From Eurosta solidaginis (taxonomy: Eukaryota; Arthropoda; Insecta; Diptera; Tephritidae): a stretch of 64,000 nucleotides of DNA. Location of the stretch: positions 38,930,066 to 38,994,065 of the forward strand of contig NC_090323.1 of the NCBI RefSeq assembly GCF_040869045.1, read 5' to 3'. Both the position numbers and the translations under genes were made by a program. Shown here piece by piece: positions 53,415 to 63,720 of this stretch. Every line of letters starts with the position of its first letter. Positions within the stretch are counted from its first letter, which is position 1. The notes below the pieces were generated by a model that did not search any database, was not told where the DNA came from, and saw only the letters and a list, made by a program, of their open reading frames with translations.

Positions 53415-54165
53415 ATTGAGGCCTATTGATACTGAAGTTGTCGGGAAACGATAACTAAAACAATATCGAAGTGATCCTAAAAACGTGCAAATTGGTTCTG
53501 AAATATTCTCGAAATGATCCAGAAGTTGTCCCGAAGTGTTACCTAAAATAGTCCCGAAGTGATCCTGACGTTGTTCCGAATTAGTTCCGAAATAGTCTAG
53601 TAACGATTAAAGAAATAATCTCGAAGTGATCTTGTCAATGTTCTTAATGGGCTCGAAATGATCCAAAAATTACCCCGAATTGTTACCTAAAATAATACCG
53701 AAGTGATCCTAAAATCGTTCCAAATTGGTTCTGAAATATTCTCGAAATTATCCAGAAGTCATGACATTGTTCCAAATTAGTCCCGAAATGATTCAAGAAA
53801 TAATGCAGAAGTTGTAATGAAATTTCCCCGTAATTGCACAAATAGTTTCGAAATGATTCTAAAAATTATCGTGAAGTTATCCCGAAATGTTCGCGAAACA
53901 AACCCGAAATAGCCCCTAATTGGTTCAAGAATAGCGATTGTTGAGCGAAATATCACCTTACCTCGGTTGCCTTTCGAAATGATTTTGAATACAGTCCCGA
54001 AGTGGTTAAAATAATTTCGAACTTATCCCAAAATTCATCCCGAAAGAGTTCCCAATTAGTCCCGAAATGATCGCGAAACAATCCGACAACTATCCTGAAG
54101 CGTTCCAATAATGACCCAAAATAGTCCTTAGTTATCCAGAAATATCTCCATAACCCCCCTTGAAA
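53415..54165. repeat. Degenerate CCGAAATGATCC minisatellite
   Basis: Dozens of variants of TCCCGAAATGATCC, GTCCCGAAGTGATCC, TTCTCGAAATGATCCAG and TTGTCCCGAAGTG run through about 750 bases at irregular 12-30-base spacing. Larger duplications exist: CAAATTGGTTCTGAAATATT occurs near 53488 and again near 53721. It ends where the LINE RT frame at 54170 begins. It resembles the smaller array at 34900-35470. Confidence 0.75.
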
Positions 54166-55678
54166 CAACGGTCAATTGTATAGTTAACTTTTTTCTGGTC
54201 TCCAAAGGTGTAAAAGAAGCAGAAGCTCTTAAACGGCGCAAAATAGAATAAACATTGCTTAGAATTTTATTAACGTGGTCAATACAGGTCAACTTGGAGT
54301 TTATGACAAAACCCAAATTTCGAATCTTTTCAGTAAACAAGAGGGCACTATTTCCAACAAAGAGCTTTGGAATATCCTCAACATGTACAACGCTACTACT
54401 TATGGGCAACACATATGACTTTTCACCATTTAAGCATAGACAGTTTTCACAAGCCCATTTCCAGATTGCAGACAAGTCACTATTTATTTTATAACATAAA
54501 TCTTCGACAAGGCCAACACGACTAGATAGGTATAACTGGATGTCATCAGCATATGCGTGGACATTTACGTGCTGACACACTGAGAAAACATCATTGACAA
54601 AAAGACTAAACAGAAGAGGACCAAGCACAGAGCCTTGTGGCACACCAGTAGGGACAACACGAGATTTGGATGCAGAGTTTTTGCAAACTACCTTCTGGGT
54701 TCTTCCCTCCAGGTAACTGGCCATAAGCTCAACAGATGTAGTGGAGAACCCGAAGTAGAATTCGAGTTTTTTGCAAAGGAGGTTGTGCTGCACTGAGTCA
54801 AAGGCCTTAGAAAAGTCAAGAAGGCACAAAAGGGTTAGGTCACTTTTGTCAAAACTAGTTCTTATGTCGTCAAGTATTTTGATCATTGCAGTAGAGCAAC
54901 TGTGCTTAGGTCTGAATCCAGATTGCACTGGACTCAACAGGTTGTTCTCCTTAACATAAGCTGAAATTTGACCCGCCATCAAGGACTCACACACTTTAGC
55001 AAACGCAGCTAAGATGCTAATTGGCCTATAATTGCAAGGTTCAAGAGCATTATATGTTTTGGCGACAGGAATAATTAACGCCTTCTTCCACTCCCCAGGG
55101 AAACAAGAAGTTGTGAAGCAATGATTTATAATATGCGTGAGAATTCCTAAAATGAATGGCAGAACGAGTTTGATGAACTTCAAAGAGATCCCATCATCCC
55201 CAATAGCATTAGATTTGATGTTCATAATTGTTTTAAAAATTTCTAATTCTGATACTGCTTTAAATTCAAATTTAATCACTGGCTCAAAATGACTTATAAT
55301 GTCCGGAGGTATATGACTGTCCCGACACTCACTTGACCTAATAAAATAATCGTTTAGGATATCTGGGTCGACTTGACAGTTCTTTTGACACTTCCCATGT
55401 ACGTTAAGACTCCTCAAGTCTCGCCATAAATCTTTTGACGGAAGGGACGGGTTTAATTTATAATTGCAATACATCTGCTTCGATTTTCTTATGATAACGG
55501 TGGCTTTGTTTCGGGCGATTTTATATAAAGACCAAGCAGACTCAGTTTGTCTCCTCTTCCATTTCGCGTAAAGTCTATTTCGTTCTCTTATAGCAGACCT
55601 GACTTTAATGTTGTATAATTTTTTGTCATAGAAATATTTTTGTCCACTAAGCATAAAATTATTTAATAATGCAGACAA
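54128..55678 (-). CDS. Jockey/CR1-group LINE reverse transcriptase, truncated at both ends
   Basis: 516-codon open frame, the longest RT frame here besides Penelope. Residues 1-100 are the basic linker that follows the endonuclease (IRERNRLYAKWKRRQTESAW), then NYRPISILAAFAKVCESLM (about 216-234), GFRPKHSCSTAM (254-265), LLDFSKAFDSVQHNLL (286-301; motif A aspartate), TGVPQGSVLGPLLFSLFVND (344-363), HAYADDIQLYLS (374-385; intact YADD), LCLNGEKSYVL and KIRNLGFVINSKL. The last ~15 residues (VVSRGVMEIFLDN) are not LINE but read-through into the adjoining minisatellite. No ATG opens the frame; a TGA lies just upstream, so the start is a truncation edge. Endonuclease, C-terminus and 3' UTR are missing, so it is not functional as an element. 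Confidence 0.85.
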   Translation of the reverse strand: MSALLNNFMLSGQKYFYDKKLYNIKVRSAIRERNRLYAKWKRRQTESAWSLYKIARNKATVIIRKSKQMYCNYKLNPSLPSKDLWRDLRSLNVHGKCQKNCQVDPDILNDYFIRSSECRDSHIPPDIISHFEPVIKFEFKAVSELEIFKTIMNIKSNAIGDDGISLKFIKLVLPFILGILTHIINHCFTTSCFPGEWKKALIIPVAKTYNALEPCNYRPISILAAFAKVCESLMAGQISAYVKENNLLSPVQSGFRPKHSCSTAMIKILDDIRTSFDKSDLTLLCLLDFSKAFDSVQHNLLCKKLEFYFGFSTTSVELMASYLEGRTQKVVCKNSASKSRVVPTGVPQGSVLGPLLFSLFVNDVFSVCQHVNVHAYADDIQLYLSSRVGLVEDLCYKINSDLSAIWKWACENCLCLNGEKSYVLPISSSVVHVEDIPKLFVGNSALLFTEKIRNLGFVINSKLTCIDHVNKILSNVYSILRRLRASASFTPLETRKKLTIQLTVVSRGVMEIFLDN

Positions 55679-56616
55679 CTTTCATGTAAATAATAAATTT
55701 TTATTTGTTTTCAGCAAAAACTTAACAACTGGCACACCCTAATGCATAATACATGGGTATATGGCATTCTTATATAACCTATAATGTTTACATACTTACG
55801 TGCATAACTTTGCTTAGGTAAGTAGCTCAATAGTTACTCAATTTCTAATCAAAGACTGTTTTGGTAACTAAATACATACCAACATACCGATGTACATTTG
55901 TACTAAAATTGCATAAAGTAAGCAATAAAAATATGTTTACAGGATCTGTGGTATTTGGCTTTGCTTAAATGGAGCGAGTTTCAAATTTTTTCAATAACTT
56001 TGTCCAACCAAGTCGTCTCTAAGCAATTAAAAGAATGTTATGCAATTGAAAAATAGCGAAACAAATAAAATTTATATATCATGAGGTTCTGCCTTTCTAA
56101 AAGTGCGTGTTGCAATTATATTAAACCTTCCCTTTTAGGCAAAAAATCAATAGATGGAATATGAAACTATTTACTTAGGACGAATTTAGTTGTATATATT
56201 ATTGGTATTTTAGATATAAACCATATTAGACCGTTATAATGGAGATCGCTATCTACTGAGATGCAAAATATTTGGTAAAATCGTTTCACTATATATATAA
56301 GTAGGCAAGATGAAACTTTCGCGTCCCTTTTACGACCAAACTATAATTCTTAGGTATAAGGTATCTATATGTATCGATGGGTCTTCTCAAGAGGAAGTAT
56401 GGGCCCTTAAAAAAATTTTAAGAACTTGAAGAGTGTGTACATTGTGATTTTGTTGGAAGTATAGCGAGAGAGTCGGCAAATGTGTGTAAATGTGATGCTG
56501 ATATTCAAAGTACTTACAAAAACAAACGAGAATATTGAAGTTATAGTATTTATTCGTTTTGTTGGTTGCAACCATTTAGTAGCATTTTGTTAGTTAATAA
56601 AATAAAATAAAATAAA
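55679..56616. other. No gene seen
   Basis: A+T-rich spacer. The left end holds CACACCCTAATGCATAATAC, similar to CACCCTAATGCGCATAATAT near 34474; a shared repeat end is possible but unproven. Confidence 0.45.
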
Positions 56617-57730
56617 ACAAGTAAGTACGGGACTGTCTTCGCCTGTGCCGAAGACTTCATACCTTTCATCAATGGGGTTGAACAATAATCTTATCCCGTT
56701 CGTAATCTCCAAATAATCGGATGTATAAGATAGGAAATATATAGTGAACAGATGTACATACCTAAACGATTTTTAAGATAAATATAAAATAAAAAATGGC
56801 ACAAACCCCCTTATCTGAACGATCGGTTGTATGGGATATATATTATATATAGCTCCGTCGAAATGATTTTTACAGGAAATCTTCTATGATATATTAGAAT
56901 AAATATCACCAAGTTTAACGTTTTTATATTGGAAATTAAGGGAGAAATTGCTAAAAATCTTTCTATCTGAACTATCGGTTGTATGGGATATATATTATAT
57001 ATAGCTCCGATCGAAATGATTTTTTCATGAAATCTTCCATGATATATTAGAATAAATATCACCAAGTTTAACGTTTTTATATTGGAAATTAAGGGAGAAA
57101 TTGCAAAAAATCTTTCTATCTGAACGATCGGTTGTATGCGATATATATTATATATACATAGCTCGGATCGAAATGATTTTTTCATGAAATCTTCTATGAT
57201 ATATTAGAATAAATATCACCAAGTTTAACGTTTTATATTGGAAATTAATGGAGAAATTGCCAAAAATCTGTCTATCCGAACGATCGGTTGTATGGGACTA
57301 TATATAGCTCCGATCAAAGTGATTTTTTCAGGATATCTTCTATGATACATTGGAATATATATCACCGAGTTTCACGTTTATACTTTCTAAATTGCGGCAG
57401 AAATGACCAAAATCGTCTTATCTGGACGATCGGTTGTTTGGGAGATATATGTTATAGTGGTCCGATCCTACCGGATCCGACATATGTCTTATATAATACA
57501 AAAATACATCCTTGTGCCAAATTTCATTGAGATATCTCAAAATTTGAGGGACTAGTTTGCGTTCAAACAGACAGACGGACGGACAGACGGACATGGCTAT
57601 ATCAACTCAGTTCGTCGCCCTGATCAACTCGGTATACTTAATGGTGAGTCTATCTTCTATATTTCTTAACGTTACAAACATCGGACCAAAGTTAATATAC
57701 CATTTCATGTTCATGAAAGGTATAAAAATG
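56617..57730 (+). mobile_element. DINE-like family B, full-length copy B2
   Basis: 5' end ACAAGTAAGTACGGGACTGT, CCGAAGACTTCATACCTTTC; 3' end TTCATGTTCATGAAAGGTAT then AAAAA. A GACG/GACA microsatellite lies near 57570-57592. The interior has four to five units of about 151-155 bp beginning ATCGGTTGTATGGGATATAT (about 56821, 56972, 57127, 57282, 57429). A long open frame across the units (56811-57185) arises from the repeat and is not a gene. Confidence 0.8.
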
Positions 57731-58069
57731 TAATAATAAAAAAAAATAATAATAATAATCAAATTAATTAAAATGAAACAAAACAAAATAAAATAAACAT
57801 GAAATAGGATAATATAAAATAAAATTTAATTGAATAAAACACAATAAACAAAAAACAAAATAAAATAAAACAAAATAAAATAAATTGAAATAAAATAAAA
57901 TAAGATAGGATTAAATAATAAAAAAAAAAAAATAAATAAAAAAACTCAAATAAAATAATGAAAAACTAGACAAAAAGGATAATAAAATAAAATTAATTAC
58001 ATTTAATAAAATAAAATAAACTAGAGAAAAAAAAAAAAAAAAACTAAGAAAAAAACAAAAAAAAAAAAA
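57731..58069. repeat. AAAATA-rich low-complexity tract
   Basis: About 340 bases built of ATAAA/TAAAA/AAACA words, ending with long A runs (58029-58072). It separates copies B2 and B3. Confidence 0.8.
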
Positions 58070-58422
58070 AAACAAGTAAGTAATACCTTTCATGAATGGG
58101 GCTGAACAATAATCTTATCCCATTCGTACTTAATCTCCAAATAATGCGCTGCATAAGATAAGAAATATATAATGAACAGATGTACATACCTAAACGATTT
58201 TTAATATAAATATAAATAGAAAATGGCAAAAAACCCCCATTTGAACGATCGGTTGTATGGGATATATATTATATATAGCTTCGATCGAAATGATTTTTGC
58301 AAGAAATCTATGATATATTAGAATATATATTACCAAGTTTCACGTTTATACTTTCTAAATTGCGGCAGGAATGACCAAAATCGCCTTATCTGAACGATCG
58401 GTTGTATCGGCGATATATGTTA
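58070..58422 (+). mobile_element. DINE-like family B copy B3, cut by Helitron
   Basis: 5' end AACAAGTAAGTAATACCTTT and CATGAATGGGGCTGAACAAT, then the first internal units. At 58422 the family B sequence (CGATATATGTTA) stops and a Helitron 3' end begins on the opposite strand. The missing part of B3 is not found beyond the Helitron. Confidence 0.75.
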
Positions 58423-59145
58423 CTAGCTTTACCCGAAGTACGTTGTAACGCCCGAGATCGAATGAATGTTGCGTTATTTTTTCTGTTTTGTTTATTGAAA
58501 ATTTAATTTATTGTTCTGTAAATTGAATTTAATTTTGTACGCATATTTGGTGAAACTTTCTGTTAAAACATTTTATTCTTGTATCTTATTGTAATACATG
58601 TGGGTGCACAATAGTTTTGGTTTATTCTTTCGGTGCAAAGATAAACAAATTTTTTGGTGTTCCAACTCTAGAGCAAGCAACATTTAGCTGGCCATGGGAA
58701 AAGCACAGACTCTCTAAATTTAAGCCTGCAACAGTAAGCCATTGTCCTTGTGCTTTGTTGATTGTAATTGATTAAAATTGAATGGCAAATCTGTAAGAAT
58801 CATGGGGATTCGTGGTATGAGCACATCTTTACCTTTGCTTTTACCGCTGATGATTGTTGCTTCGGTTACATTCGGCATTACTTTCTAAACGCAAATTCTG
58901 GTTCCATTGCACAATTTTGGTGGGTTTGAATTCCGAAGAAGCATGATTGGTGAGCCAATTTTCAAAGTTGATGCATGCGCAGGCATTCCTTTTGGTTCTA
59001 AGGAGTTTAGAAATTCATTTGGATAACTCACAATTTTATCTTCATCTGTAACCGTGTCGATGGATTTATATTTCGTCACTTCACCAGGAAATTGGTTTTG
59101 AATGCGATCATTGATTTTGTTAACATGATCATTTTGGGAGCTAAG
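58423..59145 (-). mobile_element. Helitron 3' fragment, minus strand
   Basis: The 3' terminus CTAG (58426 to 58423 on the minus strand) is followed by T and lies within family B sequence, between A and T as Helitrons prefer. Upstream on the minus strand is the C-terminal helicase: NDHVNKINDRIQNQFPGEVT, VSYPNEFLNSLEPKGMPAHA, LKIGSPIMLLRNSNPPKLCN, GTRICV; then after a break NVTEATIISGKSKGKDVLIP, GLNLESLCFSHGQLNVACSR and VGTPKNLFIFAPKE. Unlike the 3.0-kb copy, FSHGQLNVACSRVG is complete here. The 5' part ends near 59145. Frame broken near 58885, so a pseudogene fragment. Confidence 0.82.
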
Positions 59146-59149
59146 ATAG

Positions 59150-59870
59150 TTCGTTCGCATAGGCAAAAAACAAAAACATTTAAATTTAAAATTCTTAATT
59201 CTTAAATATGAAAAACTTTCGTCTTGATCGAAGAAACCTAGAGCCAAAATTTGGCGATGATTGAAGTATCGCAAAAACGTTTTCATAGGGAACACACACA
59301 CAGAATTTGATTTTTTAAGAAGATGTAGATAGACTGAAGCTAAACAATTTTTTTAACGGCGGCAGATTACTAAACGTCCAAAAGGCATAACAGCCAAACT
59401 CAACAACGTAGTCAAACTTAAGCTGTTAAAATAACTTAAGTTTGAACGGAAGCCATAGTTTTTCCCCATTCCACATTTTACTGGAAGTGTTAGTATTTAA
59501 CGTCACATAGCTCTTTACCAATTTTCATTATCCTACCATTACGACATCCAGATATATGCAGTATAATATATTCCATCTGTATGGGAGGTGCTACGCCCCT
59601 TTTTCCCAATTTCAATTTTTTTGGTGGTGTTAGGGATTGATCTCATATAACTACTTACTGAATTTCAATGTTCTGGCATGTATACCTTCAAAGTTATGCA
59701 GTACCAAAGATTCATTTGTATGGGAGGTGCCACGCCCCTTATATATATCGACATTATTTTTAGCCTAAAACCTTCCCGTTGATCGAAGGAGCCTAAACCC
59801 AAAATTTGGTGATGATTGAAGTGTGGGAAATACGTTTCCATAGCGAATACACACACACACAGAATTTGAA
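59150..59870. repeat. Family D repeat, duplicated units
   Basis: The block TTGATCGAAG..CCTA..CCAAAATTTGGYGATGATTG then AAGTRTSGSAAA and a CACACACACAGAATTTGA end occurs twice (about 59222-59312 and 59781-59870), about 558 bases apart. GGGAGGTGCYACGCCCCTT occurs near 59582 and 59722. Open frames here starting MCVF are translations of the repeat. Confidence 0.6.
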
Positions 59871-60420
59871 ATTAAATAAAACAAAATGAAATAAAATAAA
59901 ATAAATAGAATAAAATAATATAAAATAAAATTCAATTAAATAAAAAAAGTAATAATGTAAAAAAATAATAAAAAATAAAAAAAAAATACAATAAACAAAA
60001 TAAAATAAAACAAAGTAAGGTAAAATTTAATAAAATAAAACAAAATTAATTAAAATAAAAGAAAATACCTCAAGACAATATAAAATAAAACTAGACCAAA
60101 TAAAAAATAAATTAAAATGAAATAAAATAAAACAAAATAAAATGAAATAAAAAAAGATAAAAACTAAAACAATTAAAATAAAATGATGAAAAACTAAAAA
60201 AAAAAAAAAACAAAATAACATAAACCAAAATAAAAGGAAATAAATTAAAATAAAACAAAAAAAATATACAAAAAATAAATCAAAATAAAATAATAAAATC
60301 TAAAAAAATGAGAAAAATATGAAAAAATAGAATAACAAAAAATAAATTAAAACAACCTATAACACAACAAAGCAAATAGTAATAAAATAAAATATAATGA
60401 AATAAAATAGAATGAAAAGC
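59871..60420. repeat. AAAATA-rich low-complexity tract, second block
   Basis: About 550 bases of ATAAA/TAAAA/AACAAA words, the same composition as 57731-58069. No coding meaning. Confidence 0.8.
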
Positions 60421-60562
60421 AATCTTCGACCTCAAGATGTAGCTAAACAGTGAGAGCACATTTTTCTCTCATTACGTTCCGCCGCTGTTGACACCATAGG
60501 TCTAAAGGGAGTCGGCAAAAACCACTGGTAGGTACTGCTGCCTCGGACAAAAAGGACGCTGC

Positions 60563-60663
60563 TCACAATAACGCCCAACATACCGCGTTTAATTTTGTCT
60601 GCACACTGCGTGTTCCCACAGTGTGCAGACAAATTAAACGCGGTATGTTGGGCGTTATTGTGA
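60563..60663. repeat. Near-perfect inverted repeat, 45-bp arms, 10-base loop
   Basis: Left arm 60563-60608 (begins TCACAATAACGCCC) and right arm 60619-60663 (ends GGGCGTTATTGTGA) are complementary except for one extra T in the left arm. The loop is CGTGTTCCCA. It can form a long hairpin or cruciform. The arm sequence is moderately G+C-rich and unlike the A-rich flank. Confidence 0.95.
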
Positions 60664-60994
60664 TGCGAAGAAGGAGGAGATACGCCTAAATAGAAGGAAA
60701 AACGGTAAGTAGAACGGCGAGCGTGTATGGAGCTTCAGATGCTGGCTGATAGCAAAAAATACATGAGAAGTATACCTAAAAATTAAGGCGGATGGCGAAA
60801 AGTTTCGAGACCGCGGCAGATTCCTGCAGGCATGATACCGGCTACCTGGTAACTGACATACAGACGTTCTCATCGCTAGCTAGCTAGAATACGCCTAGAT
60901 ACCCTAGATGGTAAAAACATTTTCCGGAGGCCGACTATGAAAACGGCAATAAATCGGCTAAAAAAAAAGGTGGCGGTGCACTATCCGCCAAAAT

Positions 60995-61208
60995 GTTCAC
61001 CACACAGAATGGCGATGCTGCAAACCATGCTAATTACCTCAGAATAAGCCTGCTTGTTGATATCGTATCCAAGGTTCTATCTAGCGTTTTGCGTGAAAAG
61101 TCTACAAACTGATAGGACCTCATCAGTGCGGCGACTATATGCCAGATATTCACAAAACGCCAGATCCTGCAGAATACCCACGATAAGAAAATCGACACGC
61201 ACTATGGA
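60995..61208 (+). pseudogene. RTE-like LINE RT fragment, plus strand
   Basis: In shifting frames: GDAANHANYLRISLLV, SKVLSSVLREKS, IGPHQCG, FTKRQILQNTHDKKIDTHY. These match the NFCGISLLNIAYKVL...PYQCGF...QILKKTHDKRIDTHH section of the 22.3-kb RTE-like copy, in order. Several indels. The sequence at 60664-60994 may be its decayed upstream part but shows no clear motif. Confidence 0.65.
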
Positions 61209-61857
61209 AATTTTAAGTTCGACTTTTTTCTTTTGGTAATTTCTAAGCTCATAGTTCATAAACACATAGAATTGTCCAACTTTTGCTGAACACGTTTCGG
61301 TAGCCATTTGTAAAACACTCAGCCACCAAGAAAGCATATAAATTTGTGAAAGGTAGAAATCATAGAACGTCAGTCTAAAATAAGAACGGGTCGCATGTTT
61401 TTTGGGTCGTAGCGCCAGGGCGGTATGACATACGTAAATACATTTATGTCCAACCCTTTTCAATTTTAATTTTTGTACCACTTAAGTGTTGATTTATGCT
61501 TTTGCCGTTTTATTTTATTTTGTGTGTTCTTTTTTTAAATTTTTTTCTACCTGCAATTTTTTTTATCTTTTGATGGTTTTCGCTTTTTAATAATTTTTTT
61601 TTCGCTGCTAACTTGTTTTATAAGTAAGCCAAGAGGAGCAACTTAAAAATTCGACAGAAGGAACTAGTTTTGCAATAAACTTGTGTACACTAACATGCAC
61701 ACCCTGTAGGAAAAGCAGACCGAAGAAGTTCCACGTTTACTCATGTTCAGTACATCAATTAGGGCTTCACTCGCTTCCAAATCCTGAGTTGTCCTAAAAG
61801 AAGTATGTATGCATAAAGCGACTGGAAACTCATAAAAAAATTAAAAAAAATAAAAAT
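61209..61857. other. No gene seen
   Basis: T-rich spacer (61500-61620) and lower-complexity sequence before the SINE. The minus-strand open frame at 61077-61481 has no domain and overlaps the LINE fragment. Confidence 0.45.
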
Positions 61858-62166
61858 AAATGTAAGGCGCGATAACCTCCGAAGAGATCTAAGGCCGAGC
61901 TTCTCTTCCAATTTGCGTATTGCTCCTCTTGATTTTCCCTACAAATAGGCCGGACGGAACCTACATGTTTTATGCCGACTCCGAACGGCATCTGCAAGGC
62001 AGATGAGTTTTCACTGAGAGCTTTTCATGGCAGAAATACACCCGGAGCGCATGCCAAATTGAAAAACTTTATTTCTAAAATTTTGGTGTTGCTTTGCGCG
62101 GGATGTGAACCCAGGGCATAAGGTGTGGTAGGCGGAGCACGCTACCATCACACCACGGTGGCCGCA
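61858..62166 (-). mobile_element. tRNA-derived SINE, copy C7
   Basis: Minus orientation, from TGTAAGGCGCGATAACCTCC (3' end) to CACCACGGTGGCCGC (5' head). The 3' third is close to consensus (GGACGGAACCTACATGTTTT, TGCCGACTCCGAACGGC). A deletion removes the AAGCGGGGTCGCC section near 62055. B-box region on the minus strand: GGGTTCACATCCC. Confidence 0.88.
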
Positions 62167-62689
62167 AATATATATAGATTGTTAAAAGTAGTTCCACTTT
62201 CAGTTGGGTGTATGTACAAACCCAAAAAAAGATATGTAAGTAGATTTTAAAAACCAATAAAGCCACAAAATCTGTCCAGTGTCTGCCCGCTGTACGATTG
62301 CAGTAAACCACTTTTTAAAACATATAAATACTACAAAAGCAATTGAGGAGAGCTGCAGTTTCGGGCCACATGCGCACACACACATACACACATGCACTGC
62401 TCCATATACCAACAAATGCTTTCATGGTTGGATTAAAAGCACAATAATATCCATTTGGATAAATTTTGTATATGCTCTCTATATCAGTGCTTAAAAGCTA
62501 AAAAAACACACACACAAAACAAGTCTGCTTCAATTTCCCACCTCACCACAAAAATCAACCGACATTTGGTGATTTTTACTACGAACTTTGGTTTAGTAAT
62601 TCGCTTTCCATTTGTACCTTTTATGTCTGTCTGGTACGTGTAAACTTATACTCCCACTCACTCATTTTTACGCAGCTACATATATACTA
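62167..62689. other. No gene seen
   Basis: Spacer with CACACA and ACACAC runs near 62380 and 62505. No recognised feature. Confidence 0.45.
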
Positions 62690-63332
62690 GGCCGGGTCGA
62701 TTTGTGGGGAGGCAAAAGAATCGCCCATTGCTCTGTGAAAATCATATTCTAGGGATCAAAATAAGAAACTTTGCCGAAGGAACCATACCTCTAAAACGAA
62801 TTCTGATGCCCCCCCCCCCCCCCCCCCCTTTGGGTCGTAGGGGCAAATTTTGAAAAATCCCACTTTGAAATGCCTATATATTTTCTTTTTGGAGTTTATT
62901 TTTCTCTTCAGAAATTTATTTAGTCAGAACATATGTAAATGAAAAAATGAATTTAACTTAGTTTTAGAAAAGAAATTAAAAAAAATTATTAGAAATTAGC
63001 GTTTTTACAACCCCCTCTTAAAACCAAGGCATCACTGTGATGCATTTGCATGTCGTAAACATAGTTGTGTGGGTTTTTTATTCAACCATTTTAAAAAATG
63101 AAGGTATCACTGTGACACAATTGCAGATCGTAAAATTGCTTGTGTTGTTTTTTTAAGCCACCACAAGACACAGCGGGTAGAATTGAAATTGCCCCTACCC
63201 AAAAGTTCGATCCAAAGGGGGGGGACATCAGAAATCGTTTTAGAGGTATGGTTACTTCGGCAAAGTTTCTTATTTTGATCCCTAGAATACGATTTTCACA
63301 GAGCAATGACCGATTTTTAAATCGACCCGCCC
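62690..63332. mobile_element. 643-bp inverted-repeat element with TA flanks
   Basis: Long terminal inverted repeats of about 140 bases: GGCCGGGTCGATTT at the left, AAATCGACCCGCCC at the right; then GCCCATTGCTCTGTGAAAAT, TATTCTAGGGATCAAAATAA, GAAACTTTGCCGAAGGAACC and ATACCTCTAAAACGA on the left, mirrored on the right. TA flanks both ends (62688-62689, 63333-63334). The inner edge of the left arm is a run of about 18 C (62811-62828), matched by a shorter G run (about 63216-63223) on the right. Between the arms a GTATCACTGTGACRCAWTTGCA unit is repeated in diverged form. No transposase. Non-autonomous foldback or Tc1/mariner-like element; class is inference. Confidence 0.85.
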
Positions 63333-63499
63333 TAATATACACTCATACAATTTCATACCTTTTTTATCCTAATAAAGCACCCACAATCAGTGGTAAGACT
63401 TGGACATTTTAGAAAGTGGTGGGGTTGCTAAAAAAGTATTCAGTTTCAGAATAAATGCCGGAACAGCCATTAGCCTTAAGCTAGATTTCAGTCACCTGA

Positions 63500-63720
63500 A
63501 AAAAAGTACCCCTTTTCAAATAAGTACCCAGTTCTAAAAAACTACTTAATTGTAAAATAATACCTAGTTAATAAAGTACCATATTCAAAAATGGACATGC
63601 CTCCTAAAATGAACCCGGTTCAAAAAAGTATCTGGTATTAAAAATCCGGGTCTAAAAAATTACTCGGTTCTAAAAAAGTATCGGGTTCTTAAAAAGTAGC
63701 CGGTTCAAAAAAGTACCGAG
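63500..63720. repeat. AAAAAGTACCCGGTTCT satellite-like array
   Basis: About a dozen degenerate units of 17-18 bases (AAAAAGTACCCGGTTCTA-like): AAAGTACCCCTTTTCAAAT, AAGTACCCAGTTCTAAAAA, AAAGTATCTGGTATTAAAA, AAAGTATCGGGTTCTTAAA, AAAGTAGCCGGTTC, AAAGTACCGAG. The last five units are the most regular. Confidence 0.8.

Noticed and set aside
56811..57185. 124-codon frame with an internal peptide repeat
   Set aside because: It lies across the ~152-bp tandem units of family B copy B2; the openness follows from the repeat.
58885..59856. Two open frames starting MCVF with similar N-termini
   Set aside because: The shared part is family D repeat sequence. Only the downstream part of the first frame is Helitron helicase.
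57911..60221. Phenylalanine-rich frames suggesting membrane proteins
   Set aside because: Translations of AAAATA low-complexity tracts on the minus strand.
36498..62311. Recurring peptide PPWCDGSVLRLPH in several short frames (36.6, 62.1 kb; variants at 14.3 and 49.9 kb)
   Set aside because: It is the translation of the SINE head in each copy, not a conserved protein motif.
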